Positions 34,972-43,395 of a stretch of 64,000 bases of DNA are shown here, piece by piece. The notes below the pieces were generated by a model. The model made no database searches. It was not told the origin of the DNA and saw nothing but the letters and a program-made list of their open reading frames with translations. Location: positions 27,929 to 91,928 of the forward strand of contig PNAI01000036.1 in NCBI GenBank assembly GCA_003169835.1, read 5' to 3'. The stretch's first letter is position 1, and each line of letters begins with the position of its first letter. Both the position numbers and the translations under genes were made by a program. Source of the DNA: Hyphomicrobiales bacterium (GTDB taxonomy: Bacteria; Pseudomonadota; Alphaproteobacteria; Rhizobiales; Xanthobacteraceae).

Positions 34972-34987
34972 TGGCACGGTCTTTGCT
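34972..34987 (+). promoter_or_regulatory. consensus sigma-54 (RpoN) promoter for nasTS
   Basis: TGGCACGGTCTTTGCT matches the sigma-54 consensus TGGCACG-N4-TTGCW, with GG and GC exactly ten bases apart. It lies about 68 bases upstream of the nasT start chosen here. A longer ORF starting at 34971 would place its first codons inside this promoter, which argues for the downstream start. Nitrogen control through NtrC is the expected input. Confidence 0.8.
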
Positions 34988-35054
34988 GCATGTGCGAAGA
35001 GCGCACGGTGACGTGCGAACGCCATTTGTCCACCCGATTGGCATCGGAAATCGG

Positions 35055-35720
35055 ATGGCAAGGAACGAAATTTTGGCTGAGACGCGTAATGGTTTTGATC
35101 CGCCCAACCAGGGTACATCGTCGCCGGGTGCGCAAAGGGATTCGACCCTAAAAATCGCTATCGTCGATGAAAATCCGATGCGTGCGGCAATTCTGGAGGA
35201 CGGTCTGCGCGAAGCCGGATTCACGCAAGTCGAGCGCATTTCGGAGACCCGCAATCTCTTGGCACGCATCTACGCGATTGATCCTGAGGTGATTCTCATC
35301 GATCTGGAAAATCCCAGCCGCGACATGCTTGAGCAAATGTTCCAGGTGAGTCGGGAGGTCAAACGACCGGTGGCGATGTTCGTCGATCAAAGCGATAGCG
35401 CTTCAATTCAAGCGGCGGTCGATGCCGGCGTGTCGGCCTATATCGTCAATGGGCTGAAGAAGGAACGCGTCACCAACATTCTCGATCTATGTATTTCGCG
35501 CTTCTATGCGTTTTCCCGGCTGCAAGGCGAACTGGATCGCGCCAACGATGCGCTGAAGGAGCGCAAGATCATCGATCGCGCCAAGGGCGTGCTGATGAAA
35601 GCAAAAAAAATTACCGAGGACGAAGCTTATGCCTTGATGCGAAAGACCGCGATGAACGAAAACAAGAAAATCGTAGAGATCGCACGGTCTCTGCTCACTG
35701 CTGCGGAGTTGTTCAAATGA
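35055..35720 (+). CDS. nasT: NasT, ANTAR-domain antiterminator and response regulator
   Basis: This 221-residue protein has a receiver-like domain from about residue 28 (LKIAIVDENPMRAAILEDGL). The C-terminal ANTAR domain includes IIDRAKGVLMKAKKITEDEA, continuing YALMRKTAMNENKKI. NasT binds paired-hairpin leader RNAs and prevents termination, and NasS holds it back when nitrate is absent. The ATG at 35055 was chosen over 34971, because the latter overlaps the sigma-54 promoter. The stop overlaps nasS as ATGA. A fitting RNA leader lies upstream of nrtA. Confidence 0.92.
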   Translation: MARNEILAETRNGFDPPNQGTSSPGAQRDSTLKIAIVDENPMRAAILEDGLREAGFTQVERISETRNLLARIYAIDPEVILIDLENPSRDMLEQMFQVSREVKRPVAMFVDQSDSASIQAAVDAGVSAYIVNGLKKERVTNILDLCISRFYAFSRLQGELDRANDALKERKIIDRAKGVLMKAKKITEDEAYALMRKTAMNENKKIVEIARSLLTAAELFK

Positions 35721-36907
35721 GCAATGCCAAGCTTCGGATCGGATATATTCCGCTGGTCGACGCCATATCACTGGTTGTCGCAGTCGACAGCGGCTTTGCG
35801 GCTGCTGAAGGGCTGGACGCAGAGCTGGTGCGCGAAGTGTCGTGGTCGAATGTGCGCGACAAGCTTAATATTGGGCTGTTCGACGCGGCGCACTTGCTGT
35901 CGCCGATGGCGATCGCATCAAGTCTTGGCATCGGTCATGTGCGCGTGCCGCTTATTGCACCTTTCAATCTGGGGCTAAATGGCAACGCGATCACCGTGTC
36001 GACGCAACTTTTTACGGCCCTGTCCCATATGGCCGACGGCGATATTGCGGATCCGATCGTATCGGCGCGCGCGCTGTACCGTGTGGTTGCGGAGCGCAAG
36101 GTGCGCGCACTTGAGCCGTTGACCTTCGGCATGACTTTTCCGTTCTCCAACCACAATTACCAACTGCGATTCTGGATGGCCGCCGGCGGTATCGACCCTG
36201 ACGAGGACGTGCGACTCGTCGTGCTACCGCCGCCTTACATGGTGGAAAGCCTTTCGAGCGGCCATGTCGACGGCTTTTGCGTCGGTGGGCCGTGGAATTC
36301 TTTGGCGGTGGATTCCGGGGTGGGGCGCATCTTGCATTTCGGCTGCGAGATCATGGCGCGCGCATCGGAGAAGGTGCTGGCCGTGCGTGAACGATGGGCG
36401 GCAGACAATCCTGACATGCTGAGTGCGCTGATCCGCGCGCTTGCGCGCGCAAGCAACCATATCGACGACGACGCCAATCGCTCAGCCGTCGCCGTGGTGT
36501 TGGCACGTCGACTCGACGTCAGTGTGGATCTCGTGAGTCGTACGCTCTCCGGCAATCTGAGAATTGCTCCCGACGGAACAACGCGAACGAGTGACCGCTA
36601 CATCCTGATTGGCCGCAACGGTGCAAGCCGGCCAGATCCGGTGCAGGCGGCCTGGCTCTACGCACAGATGGTGCGGTGGGGACAAGCGCCAATGTCGGAT
36701 GAACTATGCGCGACCGCAAAAGCGGTGTTCCGGCCCGATCTCTATGACGCGGCGCTGGGTGGCGGTTCTCAGCGTGGCGAAGGTGAGCCGGTGGATGGTG
36801 TCGGTGGTTTTACTGGACCGGACTTCGATCCGTCCAACGTTGCAAGTCATCTTGCAGCCTGGAGCATCAGGCGCGCCGGACGGCCGCGATTGTCGGTCGT
36901 GCGCTAG
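35717..36907 (+). CDS. nasS: NasS, cytoplasmic nitrate/nitrite sensor
   Basis: This 396-residue protein of the NrtA/CmpA binding-protein fold starts MSNAKLRIGYIPLVDAISLV with no signal peptide. That distinguishes the cytoplasmic sensor NasS from the exported NrtA. Family motifs include FDAAHLLSPMAIA, LTFGMTFPFSNHNYQLRFWM and VDGFCVGGPWNS. It overlaps nasT by four bases, as in known nasST pairs. When nitrate binds, NasS releases NasT, which then acts on leader RNA. Confidence 0.92.
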   Translation: MSNAKLRIGYIPLVDAISLVVAVDSGFAAAEGLDAELVREVSWSNVRDKLNIGLFDAAHLLSPMAIASSLGIGHVRVPLIAPFNLGLNGNAITVSTQLFTALSHMADGDIADPIVSARALYRVVAERKVRALEPLTFGMTFPFSNHNYQLRFWMAAGGIDPDEDVRLVVLPPPYMVESLSSGHVDGFCVGGPWNSLAVDSGVGRILHFGCEIMARASEKVLAVRERWAADNPDMLSALIRALARASNHIDDDANRSAVAVVLARRLDVSVDLVSRTLSGNLRIAPDGTTRTSDRYILIGRNGASRPDPVQAAWLYAQMVRWGQAPMSDELCATAKAVFRPDLYDAALGGGSQRGEGEPVDGVGGFTGPDFDPSNVASHLAAWSIRRAGRPRLSVVR

Positions 36908-37041
36908 CCTATTGCAGTGCACAATATTGTCGCACACTGCGTTGGCCGTGGGCACTACGACATTCTGGGCAGTGCTGTGCTGGGTCGCGTGATTTTATAT
37001 AACCCATTGAAATATTGAATACTTATTCATTTTTGCCAAAC

Positions 37042-37057
37042 TGGCACGACACTTGAA
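37042..37057 (+). promoter_or_regulatory. sigma-54-like promoter for the nitrate transport operon
   Basis: TGGCACGACACTTGAA matches TGGCACG-N4-TTGCA at all positions except the C of the -12 GC, which is A. It stands about 40 bases upstream of the first leader hairpin and 213 bases before nrtA, leaving room for the leader RNA. Together with the consensus site before nasTS it suggests common RpoN/NtrC control. Confidence 0.55.
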
Positions 37058-37097
37058 TTGTACGGAGATGATTAGCGCCAAACCAATGGCGCCAAAT

Positions 37098-37173
37098 GGC
37101 CCAACGAGGGGCCGCAGGCAACGCCGCTGTCCGGGGGAACGCGCACAAGCGCACTTCAGGGCTGCGGTTTTTT
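37098..37173 (+). promoter_or_regulatory. ANTAR-type two-hairpin leader RNA with terminator-like U-run
   Basis: The untranslated leader contains hairpin P1, GGCCC-AACGAG-GGGCC (37098-37113), a 3-base spacer, and P2, GGC-AACGCC-GCT (37117-37128). Both loops are six bases with A at position 1 and G at position 4, the recognition rule for ANTAR proteins. Downstream CTGCGG (37162-37167) runs into six T residues and can pair exactly with CCGCAG (37112-37117). The terminator pairing would therefore compete with the two-hairpin form. P2 has only three or four pairs, so it is weaker. This is the expected NasT target; the binding itself is inferred. Confidence 0.72.
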
Positions 37174-37269
37174 GTTGGGTCCACAAGCAAACGCGAGACG
37201 GCGAAAAAAGACAGGGAAACGACGAGCGGGTGAATCGACTGGGTCACTCAAACACAAGGACGACGACTA

Positions 37270-38592
37270 ATGACGATGAAAAAGGGAAGTCACACCCGGC
37301 GCAGCCTGAGCCGCCGGTCGTTCCTCAAAGCCAGCGCAGGTACCGCCGCGCTGCTCGGCGCGGTGAATACGCAGTTCCCGTTCGGCATGCACAGCGCAAT
37401 GGCCGCTGGTCCCGAAGTGACCAAGGCCAAGCTCGGCTTCATCGCATTGAGCGACGCCGGGCCGTTATTCGTCGCCAAGGAGAAAGGCTTGTTCGCCAAA
37501 TACGGCATGCCCGACGTTGAGGTGGAGAAGCAGGCGTCCTGGGGCGCGACACGCGACAATCTGGTGCTCGGCTCGGAAGGCAACGGCATCGACGGCGCGC
37601 ACATCCTCACGCCGATGCCCTACCTCATATCGGCCGGCAAGGTGACACAGAACAATCAGCCGACGCCGATGTACATCTTGGCGCGGCTCAATCTCGACAG
37701 CCAATGCATTTCGGTCGGAAAAGAATATGCCGATCTCAAACTCGGCCTCGACGCCAAGCCATTCAAGGAAGCGTTGGAGAAGAAGAAAGCGACCGGCAAA
37801 ACGGTGAAGGCAGCGATGACCTTCCCCGGCGGCACGCATGATCTCTGGATCCGCTACTGGCTCGCCGCTGGCGGCATCGATCCCGACAAGGATATTGAAA
37901 CGATCGTGGTGCCACCCGCGCAAATGGTGGCGAACATGAAGGTCGGCACCATGGACTGCTTCTGTGTCGGCGAGCCATGGAATTTGCAGCTCGTTCACCA
38001 GGGCATCGGCTACACCGCGCTCACGACCGGGGAACTGTGGAACAAGCATCCGGAAAAGGCGTTGGGCATGCGCGCCGCCTGGGTCGACAAAAATCCAAAC
38101 GCAGCCAAAGCGGTGTTGATGGCCGTCATGGAGGCCCAGCAATGGTCCGACAAGGCCGAGAACAAGGCCGAGCTCGCGGCCATCATGGGCAAGCGCAACT
38201 GGATGAATTGTCCGGTCGAGGACGTCTTGGATCGCACCGCGGGCAAGTTCGACTACGGGACCGGCCGCGTCGTCGAGAACTCGCCGCACATCATGAAATA
38301 CTGGCGCGACTTCGCCTCCTATCCGTTCCAGAGCCACGATCTGTGGTTCCTCACAGAAGACATTCGCTGGGGCAAGTTCGAAGTTGGTTTCGACACCAAG
38401 GCGTTGATCGCGAAAGTCAACCGCGAGGATCTCTGGCGCGAAGCGGCCAAGGAATTGAACGTACCCGCGGATCAGATCCCGACCTCCAAATCCCGCGGCA
38501 AGGAGACCTTCTTCGACGGCAAGGTATTCGATCCCGAAAATCCCATGGCGTATCTGAAGAGCCTCGCCATCAAGCGCGCGGAGGTTGGATGA
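37270..38592 (+). CDS. nrtA: NrtA, nitrate-binding periplasmic protein (Tat-exported)
   Basis: This 440-residue binding protein has a Tat signal LSRRSFLKASAGTAALLGAV near its N terminus. The CmpA/NrtA family body includes GAHILTPMPYLISAG, MTFPGGTHDLWIRYWLAAGG and MDCFCVGEPWNLQLVHQGIG. It captures nitrate (or nitrite/cyanate) for the NrtB-NrtC importer. It is the first gene after the leader RNA and is transcribed with the nitrate reductase genes. Two in-frame starts lie close together (37270 and 37276) and both leave the signal intact. Confidence 0.94.
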   Translation: MTMKKGSHTRRSLSRRSFLKASAGTAALLGAVNTQFPFGMHSAMAAGPEVTKAKLGFIALSDAGPLFVAKEKGLFAKYGMPDVEVEKQASWGATRDNLVLGSEGNGIDGAHILTPMPYLISAGKVTQNNQPTPMYILARLNLDSQCISVGKEYADLKLGLDAKPFKEALEKKKATGKTVKAAMTFPGGTHDLWIRYWLAAGGIDPDKDIETIVVPPAQMVANMKVGTMDCFCVGEPWNLQLVHQGIGYTALTTGELWNKHPEKALGMRAAWVDKNPNAAKAVLMAVMEAQQWSDKAENKAELAAIMGKRNWMNCPVEDVLDRTAGKFDYGTGRVVENSPHIMKYWRDFASYPFQSHDLWFLTEDIRWGKFEVGFDTKALIAKVNREDLWREAAKELNVPADQIPTSKSRGKETFFDGKVFDPENPMAYLKSLAIKRAEVG

Positions 38593-38640
38593 GGCGGCAG
38601 CGCGCCAGTGCACGGTCTTATCCGCATAAAGGCTAGCAAA

Positions 38641-39534
38641 ATGAACATGTCTGTACGCGAAACAAAGACCGCAGAGCCGCTCGCATCTGCCAGCGCGAAA
38701 ATCCTCGCGCTGGCGCCTAGGCGTGCGAATTTTACCACCCGCGTTTTCGCCCGGGCGGGCGCGATCGCCATGCGGCTAGTCCCGCCTGTCGTGGTCATCG
38801 CGCTCGTGCTGCTGCTGTGGGAGTTTCTGTGCCGCAAGTCGGGCGCGACTCTGCCGCCACCGTCGAGGGTCGTGAAAGATACTTGGGAGCTGATCGTCGA
38901 TCCGTTCTTCGATCGCGGCGGCATCGACAAGGGCCTGTTCTGGCACCTCTCCGCCAGCCTCCAACGCGTGGCGTTCGGCTACGCCCTGGCCTCCGTCGCG
39001 GGCGTGGCGCTCGGCACGCTGGTCGGCCAATCGGTGTGGGCGATGCGCGGGCTCGATCCGATATTCCAGGTGTTGCGCACGGTGCCGCCGTTGGCCTGGC
39101 TGCCGCTTTCGCTGGCAGCCTTTCGCGACGGCCAGCCTTCGGCCATCTTTGTGATCTTCATCACCGCGATCTGGCCGATCATCATCAACACCGCAGTCGG
39201 TATCCGCAACATTCCGCAGGACTACCGCAACGTCGCCGCGGTGCTCCGGCTCAATCATTTCGAATTCTTCGTCAAGATCATGGTGCCGGCGGCGGCACCT
39301 TACATCTTCACCGGATTGCGCATCGGCATCGGCCTCTCCTGGCTCGCGATCGTCGCGGCAGAAATGCTGACCGGCGGCGTCGGCATCGGCTTCTTTATCT
39401 GGGATGCCTGGAACTCCTCACACATCAGCGAAATCATCCTAGCGCTGGTTTACGTCGGTCTGATCGGCTTCATGCTCGACCGCATGGTGGCCGCGATCGC
39501 GAACATCGTCACCCGCGGCACCGCCGCCAACTGA
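38641..39534 (+). CDS. nrtB: NrtB, nitrate ABC transporter permease
   Basis: This 297-residue permease has about six membrane segments and a cytoplasmic N-terminal extension of some 45 residues. Family motifs are TVPPLAWLPLSLAAFRDGQP and the EAA-like region NVAAVLRLNHFEFFVKIMVP. It forms the membrane channel with the NrtC/NrtD ATPase. The start at 38641 was chosen; an ATG at 38608 is also open. It is separated by 48 bases from nrtA and by 9 bases from the ATPase gene. Confidence 0.93.
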   Translation: MNMSVRETKTAEPLASASAKILALAPRRANFTTRVFARAGAIAMRLVPPVVVIALVLLLWEFLCRKSGATLPPPSRVVKDTWELIVDPFFDRGGIDKGLFWHLSASLQRVAFGYALASVAGVALGTLVGQSVWAMRGLDPIFQVLRTVPPLAWLPLSLAAFRDGQPSAIFVIFITAIWPIIINTAVGIRNIPQDYRNVAAVLRLNHFEFFVKIMVPAAAPYIFTGLRIGIGLSWLAIVAAEMLTGGVGIGFFIWDAWNSSHISEIILALVYVGLIGFMLDRMVAAIANIVTRGTAAN

Positions 39535-39543
39535 GATCGCATC

Positions 39544-40338
39544 ATGTCGCACTACCTGTTGATCGACCACATCGACAAGAAATTCACCCGCGGCTCGCAC
39601 GAGACCGAGGTTCTCAAGGACGTCACGCTCGGCATCGAGCAAGGCGAATACGTTTCGATCATCGGCCATTCGGGCTGCGGCAAGACCACGTTGCTCAACA
39701 TCGTCGCTGGCCTCACGCCGGTGAGCAGGGGTGGCGTCATTCTGGAGAACCGCGAGGTCAACGAGCCCGGCCCCGATCGTGCGGTGGTCTTCCAAAATCA
39801 TTCATTGCTGCCCTGGCTCACTGTTTACGGCAACGTCAAGCTCGCGGTCGATAAGGTTTTCTCAGCCAGTAAATCGCGCGCAGAGCGCCACGCCTGGACC
39901 ATGCACAACCTCGATCTGGTGCAGATGGGCCATGCCAAGGACAAGCGTCCGGCCGAAATCTCCGGCGGCATGAAGCAGCGCGTGGGTCTTGCGCGCGCAC
40001 TCGCCATGCAGCCCAAGGTGCTGCTGCTCGACGAGCCGTTCGGCGCGCTCGATGCGCTCACCCGCGCGCATTTGCAGGATTCCGTGATGGCGATTCACGA
40101 GAAGCTCGGCAACACCGTACTGATGATCACCCACGACGTGGACGAGGCGGTTCTGCTCTCCGACCGTATTGTGATGATGACCAACGGCCCCGCTGCCTGC
40201 ATCGGCGAGGTGCTCGATGTTTCGCTGGCGCGTCCACGCAAGCGTCTCACGCTTGCCGGCGATGCGGAATACCTCAAATGCCGCAAGCGCGTGCTCGAAT
40301 TCCTCTACGAGCGTCACCGTTTTGTCGAGGCAGCTTGA
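39544..40338 (+). CDS. nrtC: nitrate ABC transporter ATP-binding protein (NrtC/NrtD, single domain)
   Basis: This 264-residue ATPase has Walker A GHSGCGKTT, signature ISGGMKQRVGLARAL, Walker B VLLLDEPFGALDALTR and H-loop MITHDVDEA. Unlike cyanobacterial NrtC it has no C-terminal solute-binding domain, so one ATPase probably serves as a homodimer. It is nine bases ahead of the FAD oxidoreductase gene. Confidence 0.93.
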   Translation: MSHYLLIDHIDKKFTRGSHETEVLKDVTLGIEQGEYVSIIGHSGCGKTTLLNIVAGLTPVSRGGVILENREVNEPGPDRAVVFQNHSLLPWLTVYGNVKLAVDKVFSASKSRAERHAWTMHNLDLVQMGHAKDKRPAEISGGMKQRVGLARALAMQPKVLLLDEPFGALDALTRAHLQDSVMAIHEKLGNTVLMITHDVDEAVLLSDRIVMMTNGPAACIGEVLDVSLARPRKRLTLAGDAEYLKCRKRVLEFLYERHRFVEAA

Positions 40339-40347
40339 GGGGATGCA

Positions 40348-41562
40348 ATGAGCGAGCCACTTGTCATCATCGGCAACGGCATGGCGGCGGCGCGCTTTGT
40401 CGATGAGCTTTCAAAGCGCGCACTCGGCCGCTATGCGGTGGCCGTGATCGGCGAGGAAGCGCGACTGGCGTATAACCGCATTCTCCTTTCCTCCGTGCTT
40501 GCAGGCGAGGTCGCGCAGTCAGAAATTGAGCTCAAGCCGGCATCGTGGTGGCGCGATCGCGGGGTCACGCTGCGTTATGGCGTGCCGGCGACCGCAGTCG
40601 ACGCGGCGGCGCGTACCGTATTGCTCGCCGACGGAACAAAGCTTCCATTCGCCAAGCTCGTGTTTGCCACCGGGTCGCGACCTCTGCGACTGCCGATACC
40701 CGGAATGGAACTGGAAGGTGTGCTCACCTTCAGGGACGCCGGCGACGTCGGCACTATCACGAATAACGCGGGCCGGGGTGCGCGTGTGGTTGTCATCGGC
40801 GGCGGCCTTCTCGGTCTTGAAGCGGCCTATGGGCTCGCGAAGGCCGGCGCGCAGGTGACCGTCATGCATCTGATGGACATGTTGATGGAACGCCAGATCG
40901 ACGCGCGTGCCGCGGCGATGCTTCGATACGCCGTCGAAGCGAAAAATGTCAGAGTGCTGCTCAAGGCCGAAACCGTGCGCCTGGTTGGCGACCGGCGTGT
41001 CGAAGCTGTCGAACTCAAGGACGGCTCCACAATCAAAACCGACACCGTCGTCGTTGCCGTCGGCATCAAGCCGAACACCGAGCTCGCGCGGGCTGCCGGG
41101 ATTGCCGTCAACCGCGGCATTGTCATTGACGATTCGCTCGAAACCAGCGCTGCGGGAATTTTCGCCATCGGTGAATGCGCCGAGCACCGCGGTCAATGCT
41201 ACGGTATTGTCGAGCCCGCCTATGAGCAAGCACGCGTACTCGCCGAACGTCTCGCGGGCAGGGATGTGAGCTATAGCGGCAGTGTGCTCTCGACCAATCT
41301 CAAGGTCTCCGGCGTTAATGTGTTCTCGGTTGGAGATTTTCTTGGGAGCTCGGGGACCGAAGAGATCGTGCTCGCCGATCCAAGTTTCGGCACCTACAAG
41401 AAACTTGTCATTTCCGATGGTCGGTTGGTTGGTGCGGTTTTGTTTGGCGATACTGTCGATGGCCTCTGGTATCTCGATCTTATCCGCACGGGCGTTTCGA
41501 TTGAACGTTTCCGAGACGATCTCGTTTTTGGCCGCGCGCTGATTGAGCGCGCGGCGGCATGA
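40348..41562 (+). CDS. NAD(P)H/FAD oxidoreductase resembling the N-terminal part of NirB (NasB-like)
   Basis: This 404-residue flavoprotein begins EPLVIIGNGMAAARFVDEL (FAD site). It has an internal NAD site VVVIGGGLLGLEAAYGLAKA (about residues 149-168) and GIFAIGECAEHRG (about 269-281). The C-terminal dimerisation-like domain is present. It corresponds to the FAD/NADH module of NirB-type nitrite reductases and to rubredoxin-reductase-like NasB, with no sirohaem domain. It likely feeds electrons to the nitrate reductase. It lies within the operon, eight bases before the 63-residue gene. Confidence 0.85.
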   Translation: MSEPLVIIGNGMAAARFVDELSKRALGRYAVAVIGEEARLAYNRILLSSVLAGEVAQSEIELKPASWWRDRGVTLRYGVPATAVDAAARTVLLADGTKLPFAKLVFATGSRPLRLPIPGMELEGVLTFRDAGDVGTITNNAGRGARVVVIGGGLLGLEAAYGLAKAGAQVTVMHLMDMLMERQIDARAAAMLRYAVEAKNVRVLLKAETVRLVGDRRVEAVELKDGSTIKTDTVVVAVGIKPNTELARAAGIAVNRGIVIDDSLETSAAGIFAIGECAEHRGQCYGIVEPAYEQARVLAERLAGRDVSYSGSVLSTNLKVSGVNVFSVGDFLGSSGTEEIVLADPSFGTYKKLVISDGRLVGAVLFGDTVDGLWYLDLIRTGVSIERFRDDLVFGRALIERAAA

Positions 41563-41569
41563 GGCGGCG

Positions 41570-41761
41570 ATGGCTGGCGATTTCATGCCCGAGCAGAAGC
41601 GTTATCTCAAGGGCTTCATGTCCGGCCTCGCGGCGATACGCTCGACGCGAGGCGCTGGCAATAGCGCGATGGCAGCCGCCGGTGAGACCTCCCTCGGATT
41701 CACGCGCCGGCATGAGGTCGAAGTGCTCAAGGCGATGATCGCCGCGGAGGCGGTCGGATGA
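41570..41761 (+). CDS. 63-residue protein resembling only the N terminus of NirA-type nitrite reductase
   Basis: The 63 residues contain FMPEQKRYLKGFMSGLAAIR. This is very like the opening of ferredoxin-nitrite/sulfite reductases of Bradyrhizobiaceae, where F.PEQKRYL.GF.SGL starts a protein of nearly 600 residues. Here the frame ends in AAEAVG and overlaps the next gene as ATGA. The neighbouring diaphorase starts with a related stretch (FTPEQRVWLNGFFAGL). It could be the remnant of an internal deletion of nirA, kept in frame with its stop, or a genuine small docking protein. The clean overlap at both ends suggests that it is still translated. Confidence 0.6.
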   Translation: MAGDFMPEQKRYLKGFMSGLAAIRSTRGAGNSAMAAAGETSLGFTRRHEVEVLKAMIAAEAVG

Positions 41762-43386
41762 CGCAAAACCTCGTCCCGCCGACTGTGAAGCTGATACCGG
41801 AGACTGCACCGTTCACTCCTGAGCAGCGCGTTTGGCTGAATGGGTTTTTCGCCGGGTTGCTTTCACTCGATGGCATGGGTGTAACGGCGCTGTCGTCCGA
41901 GCAGAGCGCGGCGCTGATGCCGGGTGCTCCGAAAGGTGCGCTCGATGCCGGCGATGACGGTGCAGCGCCCTGGCACGATCAGACACTGCCGCTCGCCGAG
42001 CGCATGCAGCTTGCCGATGGCCGGCCGCTGCGGCGGCGCATGATGGCGGCAATGGGCCAGCAGGACTGCGGCCAGTGCGGCTACAATTGCGAGGACTATT
42101 CAGACGCGATTTTTGTAAAGAAAGAAGAGCGGCTAAACCTGTGTGTGCCGGGTGGCAAGGAAACCACCCGCATGCTTAAGACTCTTCACGGAGAACTGAG
42201 TGCTTCCGCTCCGGTGCCGGCAATTGTTGTCCGCCCGGCTGAACAGAGCGTCGTGCCTGCACCGCCGTCCGGCGACATCGGGCGTTCGCGTGACCATCCG
42301 GTTGAAGCGGTGTTCGTCAAACGCACGCGGCTCAACAAGCCGGGTTCCGAAAAGGAAACCTGGCACATCGACTTTGATCTGAAGGAAAGCGGGCTTGATT
42401 ACGTTGTCGGGGATTCTTTTGGCGTATTCCCTGCAAACGATCCGGGATTGGCCGATGCGGTGATCAAGGCGCTTGATGCGCCGGCGGATTTCCCTGTCGG
42501 CGGACGCACGCTGCGCGAGGTGTTGATCGACGGTGTTTCGCTCTCGCCCGCGCCTGACATGCTGTTTCAGCTTATCTCCTACATCACCGGCGGCGATCGA
42601 CGGCGCAAAGCCAAGGCGCTTGCCGCCGGCGAAGATCCGGACGGCGACGCCAAAAACCTCGATGTGCTTGCTGCAATCGAGAAATTTTCCGGCATCCGTC
42701 CCGACCCTGAAGCTTTGATCGAGTCGCTCGATGTGCTGCAGCCGCGGCTTTATTCGATCTCTTCCTCGCCAAAAGTCGAGCGCAGCCGCGTGTCGCTCAC
42801 CGTCGACGCGGTGCGTTACGCGATAGATGAGCGCGCGAGGTTCGGCGTTGCCTCGACATACTTGGCGGGGCGTGCTGCGCCCGGCGACAAGATCAAGGTC
42901 TATGTGCAGAAGGCCCAGCATTTTGGCCTGCCGGCGGACCCCGCGGTGCCGATTATCATGATTGGCCCTGGCACCGGGATTGCTCCGTTTCGCGCCTTCC
43001 TGCACGAGCGGATGGCGACGAAGGCTCCGGGCCACAACTGGTTGTTCTTCGGACATCAGCGAAGCAATTTCGATTTCTTCTATGAGGATGAGCTTTTGGG
43101 TATGCGCGCCGCGGTTCTCTTGACCCGGCTCACGCTCGCGTGGTCGCGTGACGGTGACGAGAAAATCTACGTGCAGGATCGCATGCGGCAAGTCGGCCGC
43201 GATCTATGGGCGTGGATCGCAGAGGGTGCGCATATCTATGTCTGCGGTGCGATTGGCATGGGCAAGGATGTCGATCGGGCGCTGGTCGATGTCGTTGCCG
43301 CGCACGGGGCGCGCTCCACCGATGAGGCGATCGCCTTCGTTGCCGACCTCAAGAAGCGGGGACGTTATCAGCAGGATATTTATTGA
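41758..43386 (+). CDS. Fe-S and FAD/NAD(P)H diaphorase of the sulfite reductase alpha (CysJ-like) type
   Basis: This 542-residue protein has a NirA-like N-terminal helix (FTPEQRVWLNGFFAGL), then a small Fe-S domain with CGQCGYNCEDYSD and a later Cys in LNLCVPGG. The FAD-binding and NAD(P)-binding domains of the CysJ/FNR family follow: PRLYSISSSP for FAD, IGPGTGIAPFRAFLHER and VCGAIGMGKDV for NAD(P). The FMN-binding flavodoxin domain of CysJ is absent. The Fe-S domain probably replaces it in the electron path from NADPH to nitrate reductase or to a separate nitrite reductase. It starts with ATGA overlap and precedes the nitrate reductase gene by nine bases. Confidence 0.87.
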   Translation: MTQNLVPPTVKLIPETAPFTPEQRVWLNGFFAGLLSLDGMGVTALSSEQSAALMPGAPKGALDAGDDGAAPWHDQTLPLAERMQLADGRPLRRRMMAAMGQQDCGQCGYNCEDYSDAIFVKKEERLNLCVPGGKETTRMLKTLHGELSASAPVPAIVVRPAEQSVVPAPPSGDIGRSRDHPVEAVFVKRTRLNKPGSEKETWHIDFDLKESGLDYVVGDSFGVFPANDPGLADAVIKALDAPADFPVGGRTLREVLIDGVSLSPAPDMLFQLISYITGGDRRRKAKALAAGEDPDGDAKNLDVLAAIEKFSGIRPDPEALIESLDVLQPRLYSISSSPKVERSRVSLTVDAVRYAIDERARFGVASTYLAGRAAPGDKIKVYVQKAQHFGLPADPAVPIIMIGPGTGIAPFRAFLHERMATKAPGHNWLFFGHQRSNFDFFYEDELLGMRAAVLLTRLTLAWSRDGDEKIYVQDRMRQVGRDLWAWIAEGAHIYVCGAIGMGKDVDRALVDVVAAHGARSTDEAIAFVADLKKRGRYQQDIY

Positions 43387-43395
43387 GGCGATGCG

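Noticed and set aside
35489..35716. Upstream extension of nasS
   Set aside because: It runs in another frame through the nasT ANTAR coding region; the ATG at 35717 overlapping the nasT stop is the natural start.
37465..38613. 382-codon leftward open frame opposite nrtA
   Set aside because: It is a shadow of a strong gene; composition is atypical and there is no ribosome-binding site or domain.
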